A stretch of 64,000 nucleotides of DNA from the NCBI GenBank assembly GCA_027924645.1, contig BSBN01000242.1, forward strand, positions 248,001-312,000. Reading direction: 5' to 3'. Source of the stretch: Cunninghamia lanceolata (taxonomy: Eukaryota; Streptophyta; Pinopsida; Cupressales; Cupressaceae). Position 1 is the stretch's first letter, and the number at the start of each line of letters is the position of its first letter. A model generated the notes under the pieces. It had not been told where the DNA came from. It worked only from the letters and a program-made list of their open reading frames with translations, and did no database searches. The position numbers and the translations under genes were made by a program. Below are positions 10,635 to 21,785 of this stretch, piece after piece.

Positions 10635-11460
10635 TGTTATAGAGTAAAAAGTGATCTCATGTCTTTTACCTCCTAGCTTAGCTCCTAGGTCCTCGTGTTA
10701 ACATTATGCAAGTTAAATATTCACCCTGAAGTAATTTCCCCCAAAACCATGTCAAATGGGACTTAGGGGCCCATTCCAATCCTTAAGCATGACCAAATTA
10801 GGGCCTTGGGACTTGGGCGCCCATGCCCAAGTCCACCCTAATTTGTGGGGATAAATCTAAATGCATGTTGGCTTGGGCCCTCTCAAAAGGTTTCCCTTTG
10901 TCACCCTTCTTGATTTAATTTACAAATGTTAGTGGAAAAAAATATTTAAATAGGTTTATGTATTCATTTGTGCATAAGTTAGAGAACGTGAACTTGTGAT
11001 ATTGAGCAAAGAGCATATTGTGATTATGATTTGGCTTTAGAATCAAGATTGTGTTACAGTCTACTACACCTCTCTATTTGGAATCTCAGGAAATTCTACC
11101 CTCTTAGACTTGGGTGCCTGCCCCATAGTCCTCTAGGGTTTCAATTTCTAAAACTCAACTTCTAGTATGTTTCTAATCCTCCCTGAGTACCTTCCTATCT
11201 AGTTTTTTGTAGCATTTTATCTATCTATAGTCGATTGTTCTATAACTAGGGTTTGAGGCCTAGTTGACCTAGGGTTTAATAAATATCTCAATCTAATCTA
11301 TTCTTTCCTTATCATTCTTGAGCACAAAATCAAAAGTTGAGTCCTCATCCATCTTGTAGTGTCTTGGCTCAGTTTTGTCCTCGAGCATTAATATGAAAGG
11401 AGGGTTTGATTTGATACACCTTAGCCCCATTTCATACCTTCTCCCTTTTACATCTAAAAT
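10635..11460 (+). mobile_element. LTR of a Tat/Ogre-like gypsy element, plus strand
   Basis: The segment begins TGTTATAGAGTAAAAAGTG and is collinear with the minus-strand sequence starting at 44962 (TGTTATGGAGTAAAAAGTG). Shared words are AGCTCCTAGGTCC, GACTTGGGTGC and the tail TTTTGGTGAACC. Homology stops just upstream of the TG, which supports an LTR boundary. It is shorter than its relative (about 0.83 against 1.28 kb), so it has internal deletions. The 3' end near 11460 is approximate because the expected CA is not clear. Confidence 0.6.
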
Positions 11461-11462
11461 TT

Positions 11463-11471
11463 TGGTGAACC
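11463..11471 (+). other. Probable primer-binding site TGGTGAACC
   Basis: Primer sites start with TGG, the complement of a tRNA CCA end. TGGTGAACC is conserved here and at 43674-43666 in the relative, and would pair with a tRNA ending GGTTCACCA. The specific tRNA is not identified. Confidence 0.5.
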
Positions 11472-11997
11472 TAGAATAGTGAGCATTTAGTATCTTTTTG
11501 AGTGTTGTAATTATTCATTGCATTCATTCATATCATATTTATCATCTTGCATTGGAAAATATTACACGCATTTGAAAAAAATTGAAATAACAAGCATTCT
11601 AGGCTTGCATGTAGACATAGTTTAGAATGATTTGCATTTGTATTTGATGAAAGATTTAATTTTCTAATATTTACATTAGATTTGATCCTTATTATAGTAA
11701 TTCATCATTAATTCATTTCAAATATTGCATTTAAAGGTCTCATTTTGCTAGGGTTTTGCTTAAAAGTTGCATTTTTTAATATAACCTAGTAATTCCAAAA
11801 ACTAGGGTTTGTAGTCAAAATCTCATTTTCAAAATTTGATACCTTTTAAAATATTCATTCAAATCTGATATTGAATTGTAGTGTTGCTTCATCTTGCATA
11901 CTTATGTACCCTTATTTTACAAACTTCACTTTTATAATTACACATTGTGTATTTCAACATACATATCCTAATAATATCATTAGTTACCTCTTTCATT

Positions 11998-12112
11998 AGT
12001 ACCAAAAGCACTGAGCTGTTATGCCAAAGGTGCTAGGATGCTATACTAGAAGCACTGGATTGTGTTGCAAAAGTGCTGGACTGCTATACCAGAGGTGCTA
12101 AGATAGTGTTAG
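11998..12112 (+). repeat. Short degenerate tandem repeat, about 22-30 bp
   Basis: The words GGTGCTAGGATGCTAT, AGCACTGGATTGTGTTGC, AGTGCTGGACTGCTATACC and GGTGCTAAGATAG are variants of one unit built on (A/G)GTGCT(A/G)GGAT(T/G)GCTATACC(A)GA. There are about five units. Confidence 0.6.
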
Positions 12113-12945
12113 TGATGTTTTAAAAGGAAAATTTTGATAGTTTTGGATTTGGATTTGGTTTGGATTTTCTTTTGACAAGAGAAAACACATCAAACAAAGT
12201 ACCAAAAGAGGACTGACACAATAGATAGTGTATGTTCAAGGCTCACAAAAAAGCCCAATATTTCCATGGGTATAAGACAATTTCAAACAATTCAAGCACT
12301 TTTTATCCCTAGAGACAAAGGTTCATTGCGGTAGTTCAACTCACAACTTAATTCTTCATCGATCAAATGCCATTCCATATAGGTGTCATACATTTGTATC
12401 TTTACGAGAGACGATAGGTAGGGATATCTCACCCTCCCCTCAAAAAGCTCAAGTAGGTCATGAGAGATTTATGGCCAAGGGAATACTATCTCTTCTCAAG
12501 GGAGGCAATGGTGAGTATCTTGGGGGCTTGTACCAATTCCCCTTGCATTGATGATTACTGTAATGTTTGAAGGTGGATCAGGTAGTCACTATCTAGATGG
12601 TTTTGAGTTTATTTGAGAGACCAATGCCTTACAAGCAATGTGACAAGCTACTAAAAGATTTGACCAATCCTACTAAGAGTATCAAACACTTCGCACAATG
12701 TGAAAATGATTTTCACAAAGAGCTAGTACGCCTCTTTTCAATTTGGCACCACAAGGTAAGGCTGACGTTGATTAGGACTTGGCTTTTGCCTTATCCCTTT
12801 TATAGAGTGGTTCAAAGGAAAACTTCCCTTAGGGTCATCCCTTTTGGATGAAGCGCAATCCAAAAGCAGGCCGTTCTAAAGGAATAATTGAAATTGTAAG
12901 ATCAAGCATGTCAATCAAAGGTTCAATTGTCCCTTTATAAGAAAT

Positions 12946-13112
12946 ATAAGGTGCAACTAGATTAGGCACAAACACGATTGGTAGTTGTCAATTGTCCCTT
13001 TAAGAATTTTGAAGTGTTTTTGCATGCATGTCCATTGTCCCTTAAGAAAGCAATATGTTCATAAGACTTAGATTTGCAAAAAGATGTTTTGTCCCTTAAG
13101 AAAGCAATATGT
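12946..13112 (+). repeat. Repeated ATTGTCCCTTTAAGAA words, four copies
   Basis: Variants of (A/T)TTGTCCCTT(T)AAGAAA occur near 12948, 12988, 13029 and 13089. The last two copies extend into AGCAATATGTT and are spaced about 60 bp apart, so part of this is a local tandem duplication. Confidence 0.65.
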
Positions 13113-13199
13113 TTTCTAAGACCTAAATTGATAGATTTGGCAATTCCTTCATGCTTGTCCTACACGAACATGTTAGATAAACCTATTTGCTCTGTTTGA

Positions 13200-13662
13200 G
13201 TGATAAGAAGCTGTAACAAGTTGACTAGTTCTACACAAACCCAATAGTTATTAAAAATCAATCAAATGACCAAAAACGCATTCCTCTCATCTAGGAATTA
13301 TTATCTTGGTCGAATGTGGATTGCTTCATAAGTTGTGAAACCATGTTTGCAACAAGCGGATGTAGATTGTGTTTGTGCTCAAAAGATTGATGTGCTCAAT
13401 GATGTGATGTATGCTCAATGCATTGTATGGATGCCTGAGAATAAATGATCGAAGAGGATATGTTATGAGATGAGGGGAGTTTATATAGGTTTCAATAAAA
13501 ATTGATCAACGGTCCAAAAAATTCAATGGAATCAATGGATGAGATAAATCTAGAATTCATGATGAATGTGCACCTAACATGTGTCACACAAAAATCTATT
13601 TTTGTTTGAGTTAATTACTTGATTTGGCTAAGACATGGAATAGACATGAGATAAAATTAGAT
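13200..13662 (-). mobile_element. LTR fragment (family D), minus strand
   Basis: The minus strand from about 13462 down matches the plus strand from 19022 up: TTTATTCTCAGGC, CATTGAGCA, CATCAATCTTTTGAGCACAA, CTACATCCGCTTGTTG, CATGGTTTCACAA and CCACATTCGA follow in the same order. The part above 13480 looks like a U3 with a TATA box. Neither end shows a clean LTR terminus, so this is a truncated LTR joined to the pol fragment at 13664. Confidence 0.55.
13480..13487 (-). promoter_or_regulatory. Probable LTR TATA box
   Basis: The minus strand reads CCTATATAAACTCCCC. A TATATAAA core upstream of a pyrimidine-rich start region is typical of plant retrotransposon LTR promoters. The downstream block conserved in the second LTR copy (19022 on) would be the transcribed leader. 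Confidence 0.5.
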
Positions 13663-13663
13663 T

Positions 13664-13918
13664 TCATAAAAATAGAAATATTTTTTCTAATTTATGAGTT
13701 GGTGCATGAATCAAATCTCCATGCTGTTGGCCTTGTAGACACTTCTTAGCAAACTGCAAAGCATCTTGTTCTATTGTAGGCCAATAATACCCTGTATAGA
13801 GTATCTTCTTTGCTTGATTAGGCCTGATTAAAATGTGCACCACAGACACCTTCGTGTATGTCTCGTAAGGTGGCATCGACTTCTTTCGCATTAAGACATC
13901 GTAAGAGGATACCATCAA
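13664..13918 (-). pseudogene. Gypsy (Tat-like) integrase N-terminal fragment
   Basis: The 84-residue minus-strand frame contains QAKKILYTGYYWPTI, then FAKKCLQGQQHGDLIHAP. This is the zinc-binding HHCC segment of Ty3-gypsy integrase (usual form AKKILR.GYYW.T...D....V.KC..CQ..GD.IH.P). The second Cys of the finger is Gly and the first His is not apparent. The catalytic DDE core should follow but is missing, because the frame runs into an LTR fragment after about 13670. It follows the RNase H fragment in the order expected for Tat elements, but in another frame. Confidence 0.65.
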
Positions 13919-13942
13919 GACTTCGCTGATATATTGTATTAC

Positions 13943-14747
13943 CTAGAATGGTGTAACAGGAGGATCGACGGATAAGGGTTTCGCATTGGGTTGTGGATAG
14001 GTCAATGGGAAAGGTACCATTTTTAAGGTAGTCATAGATATCTTTGTACCATGGGAATTGGGACCAACAAGTTCGCAGATGATTTCAGTAATTGGAACAT
14101 CGACGACTAGTATCAACAATTGCTCAATCAAGAATTCACATTTCTGTGTGTTTGCAGGCATGTCTATAAGTGACGCCACAGAAGCCATAGAATCTACAGC
14201 TTTGTTTTGCTCTCTTGAAATCTGCTCAAAAGTGAGGCTAGAAAAATGTGGTTTGTAGATATCCACTAGTTACTTGTAAGGGACCAACTTTTCATCTTTT
14301 GTTTGGTACTCATCAGTTACTTGTCGAATGACTAGTTGTGAGTCTCCATAGACCTGTAGTTCTTTGATGTCCCATTGAATTGCTATGTTAAGACCTATGA
14401 GGAGTACTTCATACTCAGCTATGTTGGTGGTGCAAGGAAATGCAAGCCGATATGACTTTGGGATATAGTCATTTTGAGGCGTGATGAATAAGATGCCGGC
14501 CCCCGATCCATGCTGTGTGTAGGAACCATCAAAATCCAACTTCCACATTACTGAGGTAGAAAGAGTGAAGATATTCTCATCCAAAAAATTAGATACCATA
14601 GGATGTACATCTGTCATAGGTGCTTCTGCCAGTTGATCCGTGAGGGCTTGTCCCTTGATTGCTTTATGGTCTACATACTCAATGTCAAACTCACTAAGGA
14701 TCATGACCCATTTAGCTAGTCTGCCTATTTTGGATAAAGGTGTATCA
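13943..14747 (-). pseudogene. Gypsy (Tat-like) RNase H fragment
   Basis: Minus-strand translation starts at the retroelement boundary with DTPLSKIGRLAKWVMILSEF and DIEYV, then has an RNase H fold: WKLDFDGS (Asp), a Glu in NIAEYEVLLIGL, and VYGDSQLVIRQV (Asp). A single in-frame stop after LVPYK separates it from LVDIYKPHFSSLTFEQISRE and NKAVDSMASVAS, the family's usual C-terminus. An RNase H of this type placed before integrase is characteristic of Tat/Ogre elements, where it is an extra archaeal-type domain. The reverse transcriptase that should precede it is absent: the frame is cut exactly at the LARD target site. Confidence 0.75.
14743..14747 (+). repeat. LARD target-site duplication TATCA, left copy
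   Basis: TATCA immediately precedes the TGTAACG start of the left LTR and is repeated at 19004-19008. Confidence 0.9.
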
Positions 14748-16268
14748 TGTAACGCCCCGCCATGAATACCTCAGAGAACATCACATTTATGCTATATGCA
14801 ACTGGATAATTTTTTTTTTTTTAAGATAGAAATAACAAAGTAATGTTAACACATCATTTAAACTAATGACTTGTCCTCTAAGATAACATGGCTGCATTAC
14901 TTGACAAAAACAATTAACATAATCTAACACACATCATGAATTAACATCAGTAACTCATTGTAAACCTAATGCACTAAAACAATAAACATTTACATCTACA
15001 TAACATCATATAAGTATTCATCAGGATCTAGAACATAGTTACAATTTCTCCCGACATAAGAATACAACATTACATCGTTACATTATCATCTTCTGAATAC
15101 ATATGAATATATACATAATGAATCATTTGATACATAGACCAGTACATGAGCATAATAACTGCCTCCATAACCAGGTACAAGATCTGTTGTTTGATACACA
15201 AGCTATATCCTCTTCGCACATGAACATCGGCAAGGAAAAATCAATGGAGATAGAGCACATCCACCCAACCATGTGGAACCCTAAGGTCCACCCCCCATGC
15301 TAGGAGATAACATAAGGTCCCAAAACATTAAATAGTCAGGTAGATAATTAACTAACTTGAACAAGGACTGAACAAGACTCCAATACAACACATGACAACA
15401 TCACAAGCAACCCAATTAAACGTCCAGAGGCAACACAAGACAAATGGGGAGAGTACTACTAGGGAGTGCTAGGCTACAGTAGGAAGAGTGTCATCGCATG
15501 GTCCTGACATGGGTTATCCTGACAGCCTCTCACTAGGCGCCGGCCCCCATCTATGGTTATCCTGACATACTGACAGGACTGACAGGTTGAACTAGACATG
15601 TCATGCATCCTGATTGAGGATGATGACTTGGGATGTGGGACCTTAAGTTATCTCCGGAACAACTTATCCATTGGGTTTAGGGCATGCTTAGACCTATTAA
15701 TTTAGGTGGAGTCAATGCCAGATACCTGCATCCTGCAACAAATGACACCGTCACACATGTATAGATTCACAAAAGCTGACACTAGGTGAAAAAGGAATCA
15801 CAACATCGCAGGGCACTCGCAAGCAAGTGATGCGACATCGTCCTTTCCACATCAAATCAATCTAGATTAGATTAACACATAATCATAACCAAATCCAATC
15901 TACCTCATTGTCTGAACAGAACCATACACTGAACATATAGGTGCATGAGATTGAATAAGTCTCAGAAGTACCATTATGACCAATAAACCTAACAGAATCA
16001 GTCTATGAGATCCATTCTAACATATAACAATTGTAGTAAGATCGACATCTTAATCATTAGAATGCAAACAATGTCAGAGCCTACATTATCAGTGTCGCAA
16101 TAAAACACATTAACCATCATATGAAACCACACATGGATGAAACATCTATCTATATTGTACGACATCAATCGTTTACCTTACCTTAATCATTCCTATTATT
16201 TTACCTTCATCTTCATGCACTTGATTAGTTCACCTGCACATCCAAGGTGGGAATGGAGGGGCACTACA
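14748..16268 (-). repeat. LARD 3' LTR
   Basis: 1521 bp, TGTAACGCCCCG to AGGGGCACTACA on the plus strand. It is nearly identical to 17498-19003. It has about 15 extra bases around 15508 (an ATGGGTTATCCTGAC word), and most other differences are transitions. Confidence 0.92.
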
Positions 16269-16280
16269 TCCTCCCCCCCT
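16269..16280 (-). other. LARD polypurine tract
   Basis: The minus strand reads AGGGGGGGAGGA directly before the TGTAGTG LTR start, the expected primer for plus-strand synthesis. Confidence 0.85.
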
Positions 16281-17483
16281 AAAACTTGACTTACTCCTGG
16301 AAGTCATAGACTAGGGTGGAAACATAACATATTAGTATTACAATTTTCTATTGCCAACATACGCATTCATATTAAGCAGTTGTTCCCAAGACGAGCACAA
16401 TCGTTCAATAAAGGCATAAAAGACATCAATTCCTTACCTTTAAGGTGTATCATGTAATCTACTTATAACCAATCACACTTATTTTAAGAATTTCATTCGA
16501 TTCAAGGATCTGTGTTTACATATTATCAAGGAGAATTACATCTTATTTCTTATTTCCACCATGGTTCTAACTAATTACCAAGCATTCAAGTACAATTCTC
16601 CATAGAGTCCTCCCTTGTACACACTATCAGAGGTTCGAAATGAACATGATAGAAACAACACTTGACACAATACAGGGCTAACAAAATAAACATTCAGAAT
16701 AGTCACCATCAAAGTTTTAAAGAAGGTGAAAACCCAAGTGGGAAGGTAACCAAATCCAATCTTAAATCACAAAATGCCGGCAATTTCCAACAATAATTCA
16801 AGTATAGAGAAAAGAGTTTTGGTGACCACTCTTGTCATAAGAAATTTCAAAGAAAACAAATTCACTGTTAGCCCCTAACAACAAATGAAACAACCATCAA
16901 AATTTTAAATTAACCAAATTGCAAACAAACCCACATCACAATGTGGCTAACTTTAGTCACAAAAAGGGAGTATCCGCTACACAACACCCAGGACACAAGG
17001 TCTAGAATGCGTTAGAGAACGTACGCCAACACATAGATAATTAGGTTATCTACATCGTCATACCTAAGCAACTTTTATACAAGGATTTAAGGCAACAAAA
17101 TAATTACTTATTTACAACAATTTCTACCTTTAATGCAATACAATTTCTTTTCTTCTGAAACACTAGAGACCACAAGAGAAACTCATGACCTCATCAAATC
17201 AGTAAATACTAGCATTCAAGAAACATACACATATTGTTAAATATATCATCACATTCTCATAGAAGAAGGAGAGAGAGCACATAGCAGAAGCATAAGTAAG
17301 ACAAGGCATGAAGAATTTTATTTCTTCCAGAAACAAGGAACAAGTTTGTAAATTTATCAACCTTCTAACACCATGTTAAGGCACATAGGTGCAAGGTACT
17401 ATTACTAACTCACCATAAGGAGAAAAAAAATGTTTAAACTAAAACAACGACAAGAACCAAAGATCCCAGTGTTGCAAACCTTT

Positions 17484-17495
17484 GCTCTGATACTA
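17484..17495 (-). other. LARD primer-binding site (tRNA-iMet type)
   Basis: The minus strand reads TAGTATCAGAGC, one base from the initiator-Met complement TGGTATCAGAGC, two bases from the LTR edge. Confidence 0.85.
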
Positions 17496-17497
17496 GA

Positions 17498-19003
17498 TGT
17501 AACGCCCTCCCATGAATACCTCAGAGAACATCACATTTATGCTATATGCAACTGGATAATTTTTTTTTTTTTAAGATAGAAATAACAAAGTAATGTTAAC
17601 ACATCATTTAAACTAATGACTTGTCCTCTAAGATAACATGGCTGCATTACTTGACAAAAAAAATTAACATAATCTAACACACATCATGAATTAACATCAG
17701 TAACTCATTGTAAACCTAATGCACTAAAACAATAAACATTTACATCTACATAACATCATATAAGTATTCATTAGGATCTAGAACATAGTTACAATTTCTC
17801 CCGACATAAGAATACAACATTACATCGTTACATTATCATCTTCTGAATACATATGAATACATACATAATGAATCATCTGATACACAGACCAGTACATGAG
17901 CATAATAACTGCCTCCATAACCAGGTACAAGATCTGTTGTCTGATACACAAGCTATATCCTCTTCGCACATGAACATTGGCAAGGAAAAACCAATGGAGA
18001 TAGAGCACATCCACTCGACCATGTGGAACCCTAAGGTCCACCCCCCATGCTAGGAGATAACATAAGGTCCCAAAACATTAAACAGTCAGGTAGACAATTA
18101 ACTAACTTGAACAAGGACTGAACAAGACTCCAATACAACACATGACAACATCACAAGCAACCCAATTACACGTCCAGAGGCAACACAAGACAAATGGGGA
18201 GAGTACTACTAGGGAGTACTAGGCTACAGTAGGAAGAGTGTCATTGCATGGTCCTGACAGCCTCTCACTAGGCGCTGGCCCCCATCTATGGTTATCCTGA
18301 CATACTAACAGGACTGACAGGTTGAACTAGACATGTCATGCATCCTGATCGGGGATGATGACTTGGGATGTGGGACCTTAAGTTATCTCCGGAACAACTT
18401 ATCCATTGGGTTTAGGGCACGCTCAGACCTGTTAATTCAGGTGGAGTCGATGCCAGATACCTACATCCTGCAACAAATGACACCATCACACATGTATAGA
18501 TTCACAAAAGCTGACACTAGGTGAAAAAGGAATCACAACATCGCAGGGCACTCGCAAGCAAGTGATGCGACATCGTCCTTTCCACATCAAATCAATCTAG
18601 ATTAGATTAACACATAATCATAACCAAATCCAATCTACCTCATTGTCTGAACAGAACCATACACTGAACATATAGGTGCATGAGATTGAATAAGTCTCAG
18701 AAGTACCATTATAACCAATAAATCTAACAGAATCAGTCTATGAGGTCCATTCTAACATATAACAATTGTAGTAAGATCGACATCTTAATCATTAGAATGC
18801 AAACAATGTCAGAGCCTGCATTATCAGTGTCGCAATAAAACACATTAACCATCATATGAAACCACACATGGATGAAACATCTATCTATATTGTACGACAT
18901 CAATCGTTTACCTTACCTTAATCATTCCTGTTATTTTACCTTCATCTTCATGCGCTTGATCAGTTCACCTACACATCCAAGGTGGGAACGAAGGGGCACT
19001 ACA
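17498..19003 (-). repeat. LARD 5' LTR
   Basis: 1506 bp, TGTAACGCCCTC to AGGGGCACTACA on the plus strand. It is the right-hand copy and is followed by the TATCA duplication. Confidence 0.92.
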
Positions 19004-19008
19004 TATCA
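19004..19008 (+). repeat. LARD target-site duplication TATCA, right copy
   Basis: Identical to 14743-14747. Confidence 0.9.
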
Positions 19009-20566
19009 AACACACGCATTGTTTATTCTCAGGCCTTCCTATAGCGCATTGAGCACACATTGCCTCGTTGAGTACATCAATCTTTTGAGCACAAACACAA
19101 TCTACATCCGCTTGTTGTAAACATGGTTTCACAATTTGAAGAACAATCCACATTCGAACAAGATAACAACACAATCTTGGTGAAAGCTTCCATTATTTTT
19201 GTGTTAATTCATTGATTATTTGGTCATTTGCTTAGATCGTTATCTTGATGTTATAGGATTGAATTGTTGATTATTTCATTATTTTGATTATCATTCGATC
19301 TCGATTGATTATTATTGTTTTTATGAGTTGGTGATAAAAACAATAATAATTAAGTCAATTAACTCAACTTATAATTTTCTTTTTGCATGATTTGATGAAA
19401 ATTAAATAATAAATTATTTAATTTTGTGTGCATGATGAAAAAGATTTATTTTTAGAGGAAAAAGCAAATTAAATAAATAAATTTATTTAATTGATTGTGC
19501 AAGATTAGAGGACATAGAATAGATTTGAAGATTTAACAAATTAAACAAATAATTGATTTAATTTATTTTGCATGATGAAGGATAAATAAAATATTTGATT
19601 ATATTTTATTTTTAGAGATTGAGATTCAATTTAAACAAGGGACGCATTGCGTCAGGGTCCTGCCTTTAGATGTTTGATTTGTTAGTTGATGTTAAAACTA
19701 ATATTGGTAGCAATTGCATTAGTAGAAAAAATTAACATGGAATTTTAAAGCAAATAAAGAGGGAGAAACTATAAATGCCAAATATTGAATACAAATAAAA
19801 AGAATAGTTTTATCATGAACCTTTAGTCAAAAAGTAGGCAAAAGTGGAGGCCCCACAAAGCCCACTATGCACCATCAAATAATAGTAAACGGACACATAT
19901 GCAATAACTTTGATCATTTGATATTGATTTGTTTGTCATGTGACTGTAGAAGTGATTTGTACAATATAGTTCAAACAATTATGAGTGCAATTGTTGATGT
20001 CATCATAATAAGACTATTGGACACTATTAACCAATAGAATATCAACAAAATCATTTTATTATATTAAAATAGAAATTGAAAACCAAAAAACTTTAGAAAA
20101 GTTAGTCAAACTAATTTAATTATGCAATCCTATTGGATAATGAAATAAAAACTAATAGAATTGCATGAATGCATTAGTATTCCTGCCTACGGTAGGAACT
20201 AATAAATTTGAATGATTTATTTAAATTTGGAAGAACAATTGATTTAATTAAATAATTTAAAAATTATTCAATTGTAGATAAGAGGATTTTAAATGATAAA
20301 TTAATTAAATAATTAATTTATTCAATTGATGTGGATTTGAAATTTTGAAAGACGATAATGATTTAATTAAATAATTGAAATTATTTAATTTTGGAAGAAT
20401 AAAGTTGATTTTGATGAAATTAATTAAATAAATAGAATTTATTCAATTAATGTTGATTTTAGGAGATTTGGAAGAATTTGATGAAATTAATTAAATAATT
20501 AGATTATTTAATTAACGTTGAAATGCAAGTGATTTGATGACATGGTCATTTTAGGGTGTCTACACG
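19009..20566 (+). mobile_element. LTR fragment (family D), plus strand, 5'-truncated
   Basis: The first 165 bases are the inverted counterpart of 13310-13462. The fragment ends ATTTTAGGGTGTCTACA at 20566, which fits an LTR of the TGTAGACACC...GGTGTCTACA type. The body is very AT-rich and from 20200 contains four or five imperfect repeats built on GATTTAATTAAATAATT with TTGGAAGAA. The start is missing: before the LARD inserted, this sequence was already fused to the Tat-like RNase H fragment. I see no gene in it. Confidence 0.6.
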
Positions 20567-21125
20567 GTGAATTCTCTAAGCATGGGATGATCATCTAGTG
20601 ACACCTCAGGCTCATCCTCTGATCTATCATTGACTGTAATGGCAAACATCTGGCAACCCTTCCACATACAACATTTAAGCTGTTGGATAGAGATCATGTG
20701 TACTATTGTGGACTTCTGAATGCCCAAAATCTCTACTACCATGCCATGGTTGTCTAGGCAACCTATCACCTTCTGGTGACAATCCAGCTTGGCTCTACGA
20801 GCCGCAAGCCAATCCATGCCTAACACCACACCATAAGACCCTAAGGGAATAACCCTAAGGTCCACTACTATAGTGAAGGATCCCAATGCTAGCTCATAAT
20901 CATGCACCATTGAATCTACTGCCATCTTGGCCCTTGTGGCCAACTCAACCTCCCACCTATCATCCTTCCTAGAGGCCACTAGCCTTCAATGCTCCACTAA
21001 CGATGGAGAAATAAAAGAATTCGTAGCACTAGAGTCAAACAAAATAGCAATGGGGGCATCCCCAATCATACATGTAGTCTCAATAACGGAGGCATGAAAG
21101 TCAACCTGGTAGTTATCAACCGCTA
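20567..21125 (-). pseudogene. Ty3-gypsy aspartic protease (retropepsin-like) fragment
   Basis: The minus strand encodes CMIGDAPIAILFDSSATNSF then ISPSLVE, where the usual active site DSGA(T/S) is DSSA (21036-21025). After a frameshift or stop it continues with ATRAKMAVDSMVHDYEL, VIPLGSYGVVLGMDWL and ARRAKLDCHQKVI. The GMDWL..(R/H)RA..DC motif is diagnostic for plant gypsy proteases. It ends in SLDDHPMLREFTV, the point where the linker to reverse transcriptase begins, and is cut there by the LTR end at 20566. In a live element this enzyme matures the gag-pol polyprotein. No polymerase remains. Confidence 0.75.
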
Positions 21126-21785
21126 AAAACATGCGGTGGGATCTATCCACATCTCCAACTGTCTACTTAGATCCTCTGGCACAAGGCTATCCCCGTGTTG
21201 TATATCGATGTGGGCACTCTCTAGCTAAGTGCCCCGTACCACCACACATGTAGCAAGGTCCTCTGGCCTAAACCTGTCATGTCTGTGTCTTGCTAGACTG
21301 TTGCTGTCCAGATTGACCTGTGGAACTCTATGACCCTCTGAAGGACTATTGTGACCTAGCTGATCCCACAGCTGGTGCTTGCTACCACTGATCTCTACAT
21401 GAACCCTTCTAGTGCCACCATCGACTATGTCCACCCTGTGCCCTCTACTGTGGCCTAGACCTCTATTGATGCTACTGTTGCTATGGAGGTCTAGGAGGTA
21501 GCAGTGTAGAACTAAAACCACCCCTATGAGGTGGTTGGGGCCTACGAAACCCTTGGTCTTGATGATGAATGTGATCCTAGAACTACGGTTGTGACCTATG
21601 ACTCTGCTAGTAAACCTCCTTTGCAATGTGCCTTCTCGGTGGCCTCACTCATAGTCTATGGGTCTGACATGTGAACAAGTCCTGCGATGCTAGGATTCAA
21701 GCCTTTGATAAAATGACTTACAAGAAGCTTCTCATCTTGCAAGTACTCAGCATAGCATGACAACTTCACAAACTTGCACTCATAC
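21126..21785 (-). pseudogene. Ty3-gypsy gag C-terminal part with zinc knuckle
   Basis: From 21780 downward the minus strand reads ECKFVKLSCYAEYLQDEKLL then VSHFIKGLNPSI, the end of the retrotransposon gag domain. A long Gln/Gly/Ser-type linker in a drifting frame follows, then a CCHC knuckle, CYMCGGTGHLAREC (21255-21214), which binds nucleic acid during packaging. A TAG stop directly follows the knuckle region. The gag sequence upstream resumes at 23769 on the other side of the inserted solo LTR, with the join falling in the motif ..AQYE.KF..LS. Confidence 0.75.
21781..21785 (+). repeat. Solo-LTR target-site duplication CATAC, left copy
   Basis: CATAC precedes the LTR and recurs at 23764-23768. 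Confidence 0.85.

Larger units (their letters stand above)
11461..12900 (+). mobile_element. Leader/internal sequence of the plus-strand gypsy element
   Basis: Up to about 11975 it stays collinear with the leader of the minus-strand Tat-like element (shared TAATTACACATTGTGTATTTCAACATA-type word, here at about 11936). Beyond that it diverges. I see no gag, protease or polymerase motif. An 84-codon frame at 12597-12851 is unassigned and I do not call it a gene. Confidence 0.45.
14748..19003 (-). mobile_element. Complete non-autonomous LTR retrotransposon (LARD-like)
   Basis: The element has two collinear LTRs (14748-16268 and 17498-19003), a minus-strand primer site next to the right LTR, a polypurine tract next to the left LTR, and a 5-bp TATCA duplication. 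It is therefore a whole insertion in minus orientation. The 1229-bp interior encodes nothing recognisable, which with 1.5-kb LTRs fits a large retrotransposon derivative mobilised in trans. The LTR ends (TGTAGTGCCCC...GGGGCGTTACA in element sense) resemble those of the solo LTR at 21786 and the giant element at 48005, so a related autonomous gypsy is the likely helper. Small frames inside the LTRs are not genes. Confidence 0.92.

Noticed and set aside
12597..12851. An 84-codon plus-strand frame in the leader of a gypsy-like element
   Set aside because: No motif is recognisable, no supporting frame lies next to it, and its length is within chance.
15103..15303. Conserved 66-codon frame, also at 17853-18053
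   Set aside because: The two copies are the two LTRs of one element, so the conservation reflects recent duplication and not selection.
21225..21626. A 133-codon Arg/His-rich minus-strand frame
   Set aside because: It is a shifted frame over the gag linker and zinc knuckle; the real CCHC motif is in another frame.
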